In this document: positions 11,188 through 22,212 of the stretch, piece by piece
Numbering within the stretch: position 1 is the first letter of the stretch
Layout: each line of letters begins with the position of its first letter
Assembly: GCA_023213395.1 (NCBI GenBank)
Contig: CM041465.1
Coordinates: 145,521,741 to 145,585,740 of the forward strand
DNA: 64,000 bases
DNA from: Cycas panzhihuaensis
Taxonomy: Eukaryota > Cycadophyta
Reading direction: 5' to 3'
Translations under genes and position numbers: made by a program
Notes under the pieces: generated by a model
What the model was told of the DNA's origin: nothing
What the model saw: only the letters and a program-made list of their open reading frames with translations
The model's database searches: none

Positions 11188-12029
11188 ATGGTTGCTATTA
11201 ACATGCTCAATGCATGCACAATAAGATTAACAGGGCAAGAAAATTATCAAGAATGGAAGAGAATCACACAAAACCTCTTGATAATGAATGAATTCTGGGG
11301 ATATGTTTCTGGGAGAATTCCCAATCCTGCACCTGTTAACAATGATGATGAGGATGATGTTGATTATGAATGTGTTGCTGCTTGGGAAGCCAAAGACGAG
11401 ATCGCTTTGGCATTTCTTCATATGATTGTGGATGTGCATGTGGATCAAAATATTTCTTCTACTAAAACTTCTAAAGAAGCTTGGGACTGTCCTCATTGTA
11501 CGAAAGGCGAGATGAAGCTCGCATTCTGATGGTGAAAGCCAAACTATATTCTGTTAAGTTTGTCAAGCCTATGTCGGCTTTTCTTTCCTCCATTAAGGAG
11601 GTATGTAATGAACTGAATACTCTAGGTAGTCCTGCAACAAGGGATGAGGTCATCACTTCCATCACCAAAGCATTGCCAAAGGACTACAACGGCTTCATTT
11701 CATCTACCACTCGAGATGGTTCACTTAAGAGGATGACATTTAATGAACTTGAAAGTTTATTGCTTCAAGAAGAGCAGATTTATGCTAAGGACAATGAAGA
11801 ACCATCTACACCAAGTGCTTTCACGGCCAAGTCAAAGGCCAAACAGATCTCCAAACCTGCACTCACAAAGCAGTTTGGAAACATGAACATTGGCTCCTCA
11901 AAGTCCAATGTTGTATGTCATTATTGTGGCAAACCTGGCCACATTGCACTTGATTGCAGAAAGAAGCAAGCAGATCTACGTAACAGCAGCAACAACAACA
12001 GCCACAAGGACAGAGACAACAACAGCTGA
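11188..12029 (+). pseudogene. B2 gag with a 4-nt deletion
   Basis: Starts at ATG 11188 (MVAINMLNACTIRLTGQ). The copia gag N-domain (NYQEWKRITQNLLIMNEFWGYVSG) runs to 11487, where a 4-nt deletion relative to B3 (TGGGAC directly before TGTCC) shifts the frame. The rest, SLYERRDEARI ... MNIGSSKSNVVCHYCGKPGHIALDC, is open in the next frame to 12029. The zinc knuckle at 11916-11957 is a normal CX2CX4HX4C. The tail is Asn/Gln-rich. Confidence 0.88.
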
Positions 12030-12185
12030 GACAACAATATCAATAGAGATTTCAAAGCAATGAAGAAGAGAATCCCCTCGACCAAATCGAGGTGCCTATC
12101 GAGGAGGTCAAAGAGGAAGGGGGGGTTATAGAGGTGGCAACCAATGCCACTTTAATCAGTTTGCCAATGAAGACAAACTATTTTG

Positions 12186-13106
12186 TGCATATCACTCATC
12201 CAAGGTTGATCACACTTGGATTGTTGATTCAGGAGCTACACAGGATATGACAGGGAGTGAAGAACTCCTTTGCAATATTAAGGAAGGTAAAGGTCAATCA
12301 GTGACCTTTGGAAATAATGAATCTGTCGAGATTTCAGGCATAGGCACAATAGCTCCTTTCCACTCTTCAGAAAATCCTTCCTCCACATTTCCCAATAGTG
12401 ATGCATATTTCATTCCTTCCATGGAGAATAGTTTGCTATCTGTTAGCAAGTTGGTCAAGCAACAGATGAGCGTTTTATTCAAGAATGGGAAATGTGTCAT
12501 TAGTGACAAAAATGACTAGATTGTAGCTATTGCATATGAGGATCAAGGTCTTTACAAATTGGATGCCAATAACATTACACTTGATTCTGCTTATTCTGGT
12601 TCCATGGTCACTATATCTTTGTCAAAAATGCAATTGTGGCATCAACGTTTAGGTCATTTAAGCCTAGATAATCTGAAGCAGATGATGAACAAGAACATGG
12701 TATATGGGCTTCCAAAGATATATGGTTCAAAATGTCTTTGCGAAGCTTGCATAATGGGGACTTAGCATCGCTTGCCTTTCCCTAAAGGCAAAGCTTGGTG
12801 TGCATCTTATTCCTTGCAGTTGATTCACTCAGACTTATATGGACCCATGTCCACTCAATCATTTGGAGGAGCATTGTACTACATCTCCTTCATTGATGAC
12901 TTTTCTCATAAAGTCTGGGTCTACTTCATAAAGCACAATCGGAACATTAAGGACAGATAATGGAGATGAATTCACTTCAAAATAAGTCAACCAATATTGC
13001 ACAGATAATGGGATTCGGAGACAACTTACAGTTCCTCATACTCCTCAACAAAACGAAGTCTCTGAAAGAATGAACAGAACTTTGGCCAATAAAGCCAAAA
13101 CTATGA
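12186..13106 (+). pseudogene. B2 protease and integrase core, several stops and a deletion
   Basis: Protease active site WIVDSGA lies at about 12218-12236. A TAG at 12517-12519 (B3 has Gln) and a TAG at 12763-12765, just after the integrase zinc domain (LWHQRLGHL ... CLCEAC), break the frame. The first catalytic Asp (HSDLYGP) and FIDDFSHKVWVYF follow. About 70 nt are missing after 12930 relative to B3, removing the SEAFSKFKEFKAE helix and joining directly to the RTDNGDE catalytic region (normally RSDNGGE). TAA follows in TSK*VNQ. ERMNR with the catalytic Glu is present. Confidence 0.87.
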
Positions 13107-13109
13107 TGC

Positions 13110-14489
13110 ATGCGAAAGGACTTTCTCGAGCCATCAAGTGTAGCATTTCACACAGCTGCCTATGTGGCCAACCGGAGTCCTACTACAGTAGTCACCAACA
13201 TTACACCTGAGGAGGCATGGGCTGGTAAGAAACCGACTATCAGCCATTTGAGGACATTTGGGTGCACTGCATATATGCACATACCTGATCAGCAAAGGAC
13301 TAAGTTAGATAAGCATGGTCTCAAATGCATCTTTGTAGGATATGCCATTCATAGCAAGGCCTACAAGTTGTATGATCCAATTGGAAGAAAAATGTATCTC
13401 TCAAGAGATGTAAACTTTGCTGAAGACGATCAGAAAGAGTTGGATGTGGCATCTATCCAACCCCCCATTGATAAAGGCAAAAAGATTGTTGAGGACTTCC
13501 CTCCCTCTCAATCTTCTACACCATGTACTTCATCTGCACCTGCTGAACCGTCCACTTCATCATCTTTTGCTCCACTTGAACTTAGCACATCATCTTCTGT
13601 TGATCAATCACTTAGACCAAAAGACATTGAGGTTCAAGCTACTTCATTTCAAAAGTTACCTAAATGGTATACTCAAACGGTGCAGGACGGTCACATTATT
13701 GAAGGGAAATGTCCATCGACATATAGGCAGCAAACAAATTTTGCACTTATGGCTGAAGTGCTTTCTGTTGATGAACCTTCCACCTTTGAGGAGGCTTCAA
13801 AAAATGACAATTGGAAGGCTGCCATGGATGAGGAGATCCATTCTATTCACAAGAATGGCACATGGGATTTGGTCGAATTGCCTCCACATAAACAGGCAAT
13901 CAGTTGTAAATGGGTCTATAAGACCAAATTTCATTCTGATGGTACACTTAAGCGTCAAAAGGCACGCCTTGTGGCAAAGGGATTCAAACAAAAGGAAGGC
14001 ATTGATTATGAGGAAACTTTTTCACCAGTGGCGAATATGAACACCATCAGACTCCTTTTGGCCTTAGCAGCACGATGCAAATGGCCAGTTTATCAAATGG
14101 ACGTGAAGAGCGCCTTTCTTGATGGCGATCTTCAAGAGGAGGTATACTTGGAGCAACCTCCTGGTTACAAAGTACAAGGCAAGGAGCATCTAGTGTGTCG
14201 CCTCAAAAAGGCTTTGTATGGCTTGAAACAAGCTCCTAGGGCATGGTATTCAAAAATCGATGACTACTTCTTGAGGCATGGGTTTCATCGATCTACTTCA
14301 TATCCTAATTTGTACATCAAACATGAACAAAACCATGTCACTTTTATTGCCTTGTATGTAGATGACTTAGTGATCACTGGTGATGACACTAAGCTCATAA
14401 AGATTCTCCAGGATGATTTGAAGAGAAGTTTCGAGATGACTGATCTTGGACTTCTCCATTATTTTTTAGGCTTTGAGGTATGGCAATAG
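13110..14489 (+). pseudogene. B2 integrase C-terminus and reverse transcriptase
   Basis: A frameshift near 13110 (sequence around GLSRAIK replaces GLPKAYWAE) puts this part in its own frame. It reads AFHTAAYVANRSPT, PEEAWAGKKPTISHLRTFGC, then a Ser/Thr/Pro-rich linker (about residues 130-190), then [57 protein letters not shown] and catalytic YVDDLVITG. It is open for 459 residues and ends at TAG 14487-14489 in a WQ* context, where B4 reads WQQ. This is the best preserved RT of the B2 element, but it lacks an in-frame start. Confidence 0.9.
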
Positions 14490-15317
14490 CCAGGCTATAT
14501 CTTCATCTCCCAAGCAAAATATTCTTGGGACATCTTGCAGAGGTTCAGGATGCATGACTGCAAGACAGCGCCTACTCCAATGGAGACCGGAACCAAGCTT
14601 ACTCTTAATGAGGAAGCTGAACCCGCAGATCCCACTCTTTACCGGCAGTTGATTGGTAGTCTCATCTATCTCACCAACACTCGTCCAGATATTTCATTTG
14701 CAGTTGGGATTTGTTCTCAATTCATGTCTCAACCCAATCAAAAGCATTGGAAGGCAGCAAAACGCATACTCAAGTACATCAAAGGTACATTACAGCTTGG
14801 CCTTGAGTACGCACATAATGAGAACTTCACTTTGGAAGGGTTCTCGGATTCTGATTGGGCAGGATGCCAGGATAGTAGGAGATCAACCTCGGGTTACTGT
14901 TTTACCCTTGGTTCAGTAGCTGTTTCGTGGAGTTGCAAGAAGCAACCAAATGTTACCTTGTCCTCCACTAAAGCAGAGTACAAAGCTGCAGTCAGCGCAG
15001 CTTGCGAGGCTATCTGGCTACGACGGATTCTTGGGGAACTTGGACTTGAATAGGATCAGCCTACCAGCATTCATTGCAACAATCATAGTGTGCTCAAGCT
15101 GACTAAGAATCCCATCTTTTATGCACGAACCAAGCATATTGAAGTTCACCACCATTTCATCAGAGAGCACATACACAGTGGTGAGATCAACCTTCAGTAT
15201 CGACCAACAAAGCAGCAGACAGCAGACATCTTTACCAACCCACTTGGTAGAGAGAAATTTGTAAAATTTACAGATGGTCTAGAGGTCCGACTTAACATTG
15301 TAAACAATAAGGGGGGG
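14490..15317 (+). pseudogene. B2 RNase H and polypurine tract
   Basis: QAKYSWDILQRFRMHDCKTAPTPME links RT to RNase H. The connection TNTRPDISFAVG and the RNase H motifs FSDSDWAG, STKAEYKA and the C-terminal HHHFIREH, ADIFTNPLG are present. TAG at 15051-15053 cuts it after LGELGLE; relatives continue through this point. The final frame reads over the purine tract into the 3' LTR. RNase H would have removed the RNA template. Confidence 0.9.
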
Positions 15318-15887
15318 TGTTAAACCTTATGTTTATCTTATGTTTACATGTTAAGCTTTATGTACTTTATGTTAATGTATTATGTGCACTTTAATGTACT
15401 ATGTGCACTTTTGTACTTTAAGGGTGACTTTATCACTTAAGTGATAAAGTACACACCCACTTTATGTCTAGTGACATAACGTTGTCACTTGAGGGTTAAA
15501 TGACCCCCTTGCACTTTTGCTCACAAGAGCTCCTAAAGGACACTTGTCCTTCATGCAAGACTCCATTGCATGATTGACACTTGTCAATCATGCAATAGCC
15601 TTTGGCCTCTCATCTTCCTCTATTTAATGAGGCCTCTCTTCATTGTTTCTCATCAAGAGTTGGAGCTACTTTGTTATTCTGTCAGTTTGCTAATCAAGCT
15701 GAGTATTCTTTGGTGGTTGGACCAATTCCAACACCACACTTTCGGTATCATTGTCTTGCTCCTCTTTCTCTCTTTGTGTTTTATATTGTTTATGCTTAAT
15801 GCATGTTATGCTTTTGTGCTTTTCAGAACTAAAGTAAGTCTAGACTTTAGATCTTGGACTTGTGAGGCCATTTGGCCTGTTCTAACA
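15318..15887 (+). repeat. B2 3' LTR, 570 bp
   Basis: Same length and ends as the 5' copy, preceded by AATAAGGGGGGG and followed by CTTCC (15888-15892). A small cluster of changes against the 5' copy lies at 15559-15563. Confidence 0.95.
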
Positions 15888-16183
15888 CTTCCAATAGAAA
15901 GTAGATGTCAAGACGCACGTATTCAAAAAGAAAATTGAAGTCAGTTGGATGCTTGTAGCAAACGTTATGGCCGTTTGAAGTTACGGTAGCAAATTTTTAG
16001 GCCTTAGAATCAATGATAGACAACAGGCCAAAATTAAATTACCTGTGATTTTCATGATTTTGCTCTAAAACCTACAGTATAACCACTCAAAATTTGTAGA
16101 ATAGGCCTGGTCCACTCAAATTTATAGCAATTTTTTTGAAATTCTTCTATTTATAGTCCTGAAAACAAAGCTTTGATACCACT
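15888..16183 (-). other. Z1 leader remainder and primer site
   Basis: Continuation of the sequence interrupted by B2. The complement of 16170-16181 reads TGGTATCAAAGC, a tRNA-Met-type primer site lying 2 nt from the LTR at 16184. No coding signal. Confidence 0.65.
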
Positions 16184-16718
16184 TGTAGTAAGCCCAATTC
16201 TCAAACAGTAGATAAAAATAGTATTTCTAGTAGATAACGGTAATATTCACAGTAGATATCATATATTTACAATAGTAAATCCTCATAAAATATCACTCTA
16301 CATACATAGTTCATCTATCCATGCAGTAAAACATCCATACATTGATAAACAACAACAAAAATTGAAATAATAAATAATAATATCATAAGAAAAGAACCTA
16401 ATACAATGTCCAACAGTAAAATAACCCTTTTCAAGGCAAGAGTAGTCCTCCAGTTTGGCACAGATGTGCCCTAATGGCACAAGGCCATTATCCCAAATAT
16501 AATAAATTCTTCAAGAATGTTTTGTAAATGATCAAGGCTTTTCTATTTATAGCCTTTATTTTCTCTCTCAAAAACCAACTCCTAATTCTCTCTCTAACCA
16601 CAGACTTCATAATAAAATATATTAAATGATTCATTCTTTAATTTTCTTAAAAACTGATTTCCTAATAATAATTCCCTCTATAGAAGACCAACTTCTACTT
16701 TATTTTGGGAACGCTACA
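16184..16718 (-). repeat. Z1 5' LTR, 535 bp
   Basis: Minus-strand TGTAGCGTTCCC... to ...CTTACTACA, with primer site on its internal (left) side. It is clearly related along its length to the 3' LTR of chromovirus H (32993-33504): shared blocks include the stretch around GGCACAAGGCCATTATCCCA and TATTTATAGCC. This makes Z1 a Ty3/gypsy element of the H type. Its coding part is off the window to the left. Confidence 0.8.
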
Positions 16719-16774
16719 AATGCTCCCATGATTATAACTGCTAGAACCATAAATGAAGGAATAAATTAGCAATG

Positions 16775-17206
16775 TATTGTTTGTACTAGGATTAAAAAAT
16801 AATCTCATCTCTACCTCTCAGCTCAGAAAGAAAAAAGTTGAGAACTATATTTAATGAAGAAGGGTATTGTTATATTTTGGATATGAAGAAGGATAGTGTT
16901 GTAATTGCTAAAAGAATAGAAAGCAATGATCTGTACAGACTGCTTTCTAACCCTATTGTTGCAAATAAGAATATAAAAGCATATACTGTTGTAAATGTTG
17001 ATAATAAGAAACTATGGCATTTGAAGTATGGGAACATCTCCTCAGATAGATTAGAACTCCTGCGTAATTCAAGAATGGTTGATGGACTTCCTAATGTTGT
17101 ATTTCATCCTCTTATTTATAAAAGTTGTCTGCTTGGTAAACAACATTATCTTCCCTTTCAAAAAAGTGAGTGGCAAGCTAAAAACAAATTGAAAAGTTTT
17201 CCCTAG
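16775..17206 (+). pseudogene. Copia pol fragment: protease end to integrase zinc domain
   Basis: LGLKNNLIS.SQL, a 1-nt shift in an A-run near 16835, then RTIFNEEGYCYILDMKKDSVVIAKRIESNDLYRLLSNP, LWHLKYGNISSDRLELL (second zinc His replaced by Asn) and YKSCLLGKQHYLPFQKSEWQAKNKLK. The sequence closely follows family A at this point of pol. It breaks after KNKLK where HTDLCGP is expected and joins the leader of Z2. No start, no ends: a truncated relic. Confidence 0.8.
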
Positions 17207-17335
17207 TCTTAGTTCCATTTAGAAGGAAGTGGGGTAAGGAAAGGAAAAATTTTCCTTGTTTTACCTTGATTTCCTTTGCTATAATAGAGTTGAATTTCCC
17301 TCAAGATGGCTTCCAAACGAAGCTCTGATACCACT
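17196..17335 (-). other. Z2 leader remnant and primer site
   Basis: About 125 bp joined to the copia fragment. The complement of 17322-17333 is TGGTATCAGAGC, an exact tRNA-Met-type primer site, 2 nt from the LTR at 17336. The rest of Z2 is missing at this junction. Confidence 0.7.
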
Positions 17336-17914
17336 TGTAGAAAGCTTGCCAACTTATTCTAGATAAATTTTCAAATAATTGCTCCAAACACAGGTAAATA
17401 CACACAATATACACTTGCAAGGTACAAATTGCAGCAATTAAATGATAGTATAATCTTATTGAAATTGCAGCAGGAAATAATAATATTAACTTATAGGAGC
17501 AATGCTTTCATATGAAAGATAAATAACAGAAATAGAGCATAAACTAAGTACAATGTTACCAAATGGTCCCACACACACAGCTGAGAGCAAATCCCTCTTT
17601 GAGGCGAGGAGCCCTCCATAGAACAGTCCAAAAAGGCCGAAAATATGGCAGTCCAAGATGAGGTGAATGATGCCCGAAGGAGGGCCAAGATATTCATTAT
17701 ATATGCAGCTAAATGACCCTTAACAGAAGTCAACCAGAAAGATGCATAAACCCACCTAAAAGGAAGATAAGAAGTCAGCTAGAATACTCCTCAAAATAGG
17801 AAAAGAAAAGAAATATATATAGGTCGGATTTTCTACTCTTAAGGAAGGTCCACCAGACAGCCTTTCAAAATGTTTAAAATGCTCCATGTCTAAAGAGCGG
17901 GTTGAATTTCTACA
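17336..17914 (-). repeat. Z2 5' LTR, about 579 bp
   Basis: Ends are an 8-bp inverted repeat (TGTAGAAA ... TTTCTACA). Primer site on the left shows minus orientation. General layout resembles Z1 (for example the GCAGGA... and CCTCTTTGAGGCGAGGAG block), but the sequence is diverged. The outer end at 17914 is set only from the inverted termini; without a partner LTR it could be wrong. Confidence 0.6.
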
Positions 17915-20900
17915 ATGAATCATTGAGGGTCCACAAGGGATGACTGCTCCACTGGATGTGATTGGATTTAGGTTTGACTATGGACCTAAGTCCATTAATC
18001 CAATCTGGCTATCACTTTCAACAACCAAGAAACTTGACAAAATTTGCCGCTTTGAATTCTAAGTGCAACTCTGAGAACTGTTGACGACCTATGATGAGAG
18101 TTCTTAAGTGCGACTCTGAAAATCATCAATGGCCTGAGATGAGAGTTCGTGACCAGAGATCAAGGGTGAGAGCCCTGATTCTATCATACATGATGCAAGT
18201 CCTGATACCAAGTAGCAAGACTTGCAAGTATAGCCACTTGCAAGCACAAGTCACTTGTAGATGACCACTGGTAAGGGTATTGAAACCTCGGGCATAAGCA
18301 TCAACCACAAGCAAGGGTGTAGAAACCACCTGCAAGTAGATGACTATGAGCATCATCTCAATTTTAGCTGACCAAGGGCGATGTCTCAATCTAACAGCCA
18401 CGCACTTGGGCATGTCTTTACCAGCCCACGCATTGTCCTGCAAGACAATGATACAAGCACCAATTCAAATATGGGAATTTTTGCCCTCAAATCTTCTCGA
18501 AGCCTCCATAATCTTGGTCCCTTCAAGATGTTCTCAAACCTAAAGCTCTGATAGCATATAGAATCTCATAAGCATACATGCATCAACAGGGAATTAAATA
18601 ATTCCCTGTATCATATTACAACCAGAGTATCATATTACAACCAGAATGTCTTACTTGTAAACATCAGAACTTTACATGCATGGGTGACATGTGTCCATCA
18701 TGCAACACTTACTGAGAATGCTAACTTAAGTTCATAACGATGAACTGAAGAATTACTGATGTACAAAATAGAATGAAGAGAGAAGCATTACCAGGCAACT
18801 ACCTTATGATAATGCCTTATGGCAGGTTCACAAGAGTAAAGCTGCAAGAAATTCTCCCCTGCAACTCCAACTAATAGTTCATAAAAAGGGAATGAAACCC
18901 TGATCATAGTCGATTGTGTGTGTGACAGCAGAGTAGTTAGGGAAGGTTTTGCCACAATCATCTACCCTTAACTGTGCACATTGCATTGCCCTCTGTGAAA
19001 ACCGATATTACAAATTTTGTGTCTATCTGTCAGAACATGGACAATATGATTCCTCGGACATCCAGTCAGGATTGATGATCTATAATTTGTTGCTGTAGTT
19101 CAACCATTCTCTTCTTATTAAGCTCTTATAATGTTGTTATGGTGGTGTTTTTTGTTTAACTTCCTATTGATCTCAGTCTAAGAGCTCTATTGTTGCTCAA
19201 AGATCAGTGATTCTTTCAAGTCAGTTTCAGACTTCGACTAAATAATTTCAGTGTCCTGACTGTCCAATGTCTTATGCACCATTTATTTATTTATTTTGAT
19301 GTACCACTTCCAGCTATCAACAATTAATTTCTTTCATCTCCCTCTCTTGATTCATAGTTTTAATCTCGGCTTTTTTGGCACTTTACCCTGTTATAGCGGG
19401 TGTTGGCTAGCCTTGAATTTTACTTTTGTCTTCATCCTATGTTGTCATGTCTTTGACCAGTTGTGATTAATTTTTCATCAATGTTAAGGATTTTCTATTT
19501 TTGCATGTCCATGTTGCCTTGCTCAGTTCTTGTTCTCTCAAAGAGTCCTTCGATCATTGAATGGCCAATTTCAGCCACAAGACTCCTTGTCCAAGTTTGG
19601 AATAATTCAATGTTTATCCTTGGACTTTGCTCAGAAATCCCAATGTTCAGCTTCTTCTTCTTAGGTTATTTATTCTTCTATTGTTCTGCTTTGGAAACTT
19701 TTATTGCTGTTTCAAAAAATATACTCCTAACCTTGGTGAACACCAGTTTCCAAAATTTCCTCTTGGTCTGACAAATTTTTGGTGATTCGACTTGTTCCAT
19801 TGCCATGGATTTTTTCCAGTTGTTCTGGGAATATTAGTGGTGAAGCTAGTGGTGGTTTAATCGATGCTGAAGCCCCATCCTCCCTTTGCTAACTTAGTTT
19901 AGGTTTTAATCTTCTCCATTTTGCTTCTATGCCAGAGATAACTTGATGGAATTGAACTCTAAATTTGATATGAATATCTTTATTCATATAATGCTTCTTG
20001 AGGAACGGGATACTGTACTATCCCGGCTTCTTCAACTGAAACACAAATATACACCAGCTAATCACGTAGAAAACATATACCTCACTTAAGTGGAAGAAAA
20101 GTGGCGATTCGGGTTTGCATTTTTGGTATCTCTGTGAAGAATGCAAATCCGTAAAATTTTAAAGTGAAAGCCCACAACTTTTGGAATGCACAAATCCATG
20201 GCTTTTTCGTGTGCAAATCTGTGAATTTTCTGAGATAGGCAAAGGATCAGAGAAAACCCCACACAAATCAGTCACACACACAAAAAAACATAATATATTT
20301 TCAAACAAAAGTAAGTCAGAAAATAAGAGAATCAGAACTTGGAGGTCCTAGCTATCATCTTGTACTGAATTTGCACTTTGATCTGGCATATAAGATTCGA
20401 TTAAGATAATAAAAAGCTTCCAGCAATTAAATCAAACAGAAAATTGGCTGCTTTCAAGGCAAACATGACAAGAAATCTACCTATATGAATGAGTCTACAT
20501 AAAATTAGAGACTGATGAGAGATAACAAACACGACAAGGATCAGAATGGCAAGAAGCACCATAGCCAAAATATGCATCCTGGTGGAGAGACACAAGATGG
20601 GAATAAGTGTTCCAATTTTTAGGTTAAATTGGAACACACCACTGTTGAACAATCTCTCTGTGCCATCTTAATGTCTCCTATGCCCTAAATTTCATCTGTA
20701 TATTCACTCATATTCTTTCTCATCTTTAAATAGCACCACCTTTTGAAATTTGATTTCCCATCTGTTTGGTCTGTAAGTTGCGACATAGAAATGCAAGACA
20801 CCATCATACATGAATGCATTGTGAATCAAGGCAGCCTCTGCATGTTATGCACTTGTCAATAACTCAAATGGAAAAGTGACAGTATATATTGTCAATGCTA

Positions 20901-21402
20901 AGCATAAACAATTGGATACATCAATTTAAGCATTAATCAACCTCACATAATCTTAGTCAATGATTCATGATAAAGAATGTAAATGATAAAATGCAAGATA
21001 CAAATAACGATGGTATCAAAATCAGCTTGATTTTGTAATGATCTTTTGCAATTATAAATGTCCCCATATTTTGTTCAAAAGAACAATAAGATATAAAAAT
21101 ATTTTGACATATTATCATTCAACTGTTTGTGAAGTTATGTATCCCAACCCTCCCCTGATAAGCGAACGTGTAAATTTGAGCTCCTGTTAGCTGTGAAACT
21201 TTTGGGAAATAGAGAGTAAAGCAGACGATAACAGAAGAAAGCAGAAAGAATGATTGAATGCAGTTCAGAAAACAAGCAATCAAACATTCAGCAAAAAGCA
21301 AGTGCGACCAATACATTGCAAATCTACTTCAAGAAAAGTTAATCGGACAGATCAGAATAGTTCTGAAACACTTCCACTCGGTTGTAAAAGGACGCTGCGA
21401 AC
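17915..21402. other. 3.5 kb without recognised genes
   Basis: No frame shows a known domain. A 44-bp unit is duplicated in tandem at 18057-18144. A 17-bp block (ATCATATTACAACCAGA) is repeated near 18610-18646. A primer-like GCTCTGATAGCA at 18545-18556 could mark another degraded minus-strand LTR but lacks clear LTR ends. 19000-19950 is T-rich; a 102-residue hydrophobic frame at 19463-19771 and an 83-residue one at 20401-20652 (minus) match nothing I know. The right part may be intron of the SAC9-like gene. Confidence 0.5.
18586..18609. repeat. Perfect 24-nt palindrome
   Basis: Arms ACAGGGAATTA and its complement flank AA. It lies directly before the short direct repeat at 18610-18646. Function unknown; it may mark a terminal repeat of a small mobile element, but no partner was found nearby. 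Confidence 0.5.
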
Positions 21403-21573
21403 CTCTACTACAAGCTTTAGTCCATCCAGGTTGCATCCTGTTCGTACATCAACTGAAGCAGGAGATGAAGTGTCATCTGCCCCATGGGAAATTGTCAGAA
21501 GAAGCTGGCACACATGACAAGGCTTCTCCAAAAATATAAAAAGCTCCACAATATCTGCAGCTGGCGGACAGAC
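21403..21573 (-). pseudogene. SAC9-like exon (phosphoinositide phosphatase family)
   Basis: A 171-nt open stretch reading VCPPAADIVELFIF, CHVCQLLLTISHGADD and VDVRTGCNLDGLKLVVE, preceded on the minus strand by TTATTTCTAG (acceptor) and followed by GT. From memory this matches the part of plant SAC9 after its SAC and WW regions; SAC9 is a large protein linked to PI(4,5)P2 turnover. Phase is 0 at the acceptor and continues the exon at 21848-22026. No further exon is found downstream, so the gene is either broken here or has long introns. Identity comes from recall, not a search. Confidence 0.5.
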
Positions 21574-21847
21574 CTAGAAATAACACAACAGATTCTTTAA
21601 GAAGTAAATTGTGAGCAAGCTCCATCCAAGAATTAAACGAAAAAAGCAGTTCCTATGCTCACATGAAGAATACTCCTTTCTCTAATTCCGGATCACAATA
21701 AAAATCTGAAAAACAGACTTAGGAATCACTCTTAAGATGAGCAAGACACTCTTACTTTCATGAAAATGCAGGATGACATCCTTGGGTTATGCATACCATA
21801 ATGAACTTCAGATTTTGAAAAAATAAATCACAAATTCTGATAATTAC

Positions 21848-22026
21848 CCAGATTAGGTCTTTGCATTTAAAACTGATAAGATCACTTGCACCATTCAGGC
21901 TCGGAAACATGTTTGGCACAGGCTTCAGGAAGCATGCAGGAGGCCGTGACAATACCTGTTTTCCATCAACAATTATATCACAACAAAATAAAATGTTGCC
22001 AGGCACAGCAGCCTGCTCAAATTTTG
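21848..22026 (-). pseudogene. SAC9-like upstream exon
   Basis: Reads KFEQAAVPGNILFCCDIIVDGK, then RPPACFLKPVPN and LISFKCKDLIW, ending at TGG followed by GT (plus-strand AC at 21846-21847). The next exon begins VCPPA in the same phase, so a spliced product would read KDLIW-VCPPAAD. Acceptor AG at 22027-22028 follows TTCTAATATT. The intact phase across a 274-nt intron argues for a genuine, spliced ancestor and not a processed copy. Confidence 0.5.
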
Positions 22027-22212
22027 CTAATATTAGAAGAACAAATAATTTCCAGATATTAAACCATGATTTGATTTTACACAACTAAACTCTAACCCAT
22101 CTCCAAAGGCTCATGGACAATATATCACCTTTCTAAGGAACAACGTATTTCCTCGAAAACTTTGTTCTAACTTTCCCTATCAGTAAGTCAATAAAAGTTC
22201 AAGGAAGGTAAG

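Larger units (their letters stand above)
8767..15887 (+). mobile_element. B2: complete but inactive family-B copia element, 7121 bp
   Basis: Two 570-bp LTRs (8767-9336 and 15318-15887) with about 15 substitutions between them by eye, roughly 97% identity. CTTCC target duplications flank it (8762-8766 and 15888-15892). Primer site follows the first LTR and a G7 polypurine tract (15311-15317) precedes the second. Order gag, protease, integrase, RT, RNase H is copia. Coding is broken by a 4-nt deletion in gag, stops in protease, integrase and RNase H, a roughly 70-nt deletion in integrase and a frameshift before RT. Confidence 0.95.

Noticed and set aside
18200-18215. CTGATACCAAGTAG as another minus-strand primer site plus LTR start
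   Set aside because: Resembles the Z primer sites, but no LTR body or matching end follows on the right; chance match is likely in sequence rich in such words.
19463-19771. 102-residue hydrophobic reading frame
   Set aside because: Rich in Phe/Leu because the strand is T-rich; no domain, start context or homologous neighbour.
20401-20652. 83-residue minus frame with membrane-like stretch
   Set aside because: Probably intron or intergenic; hydrophobicity follows base composition. No SAC9-like sequence in it.
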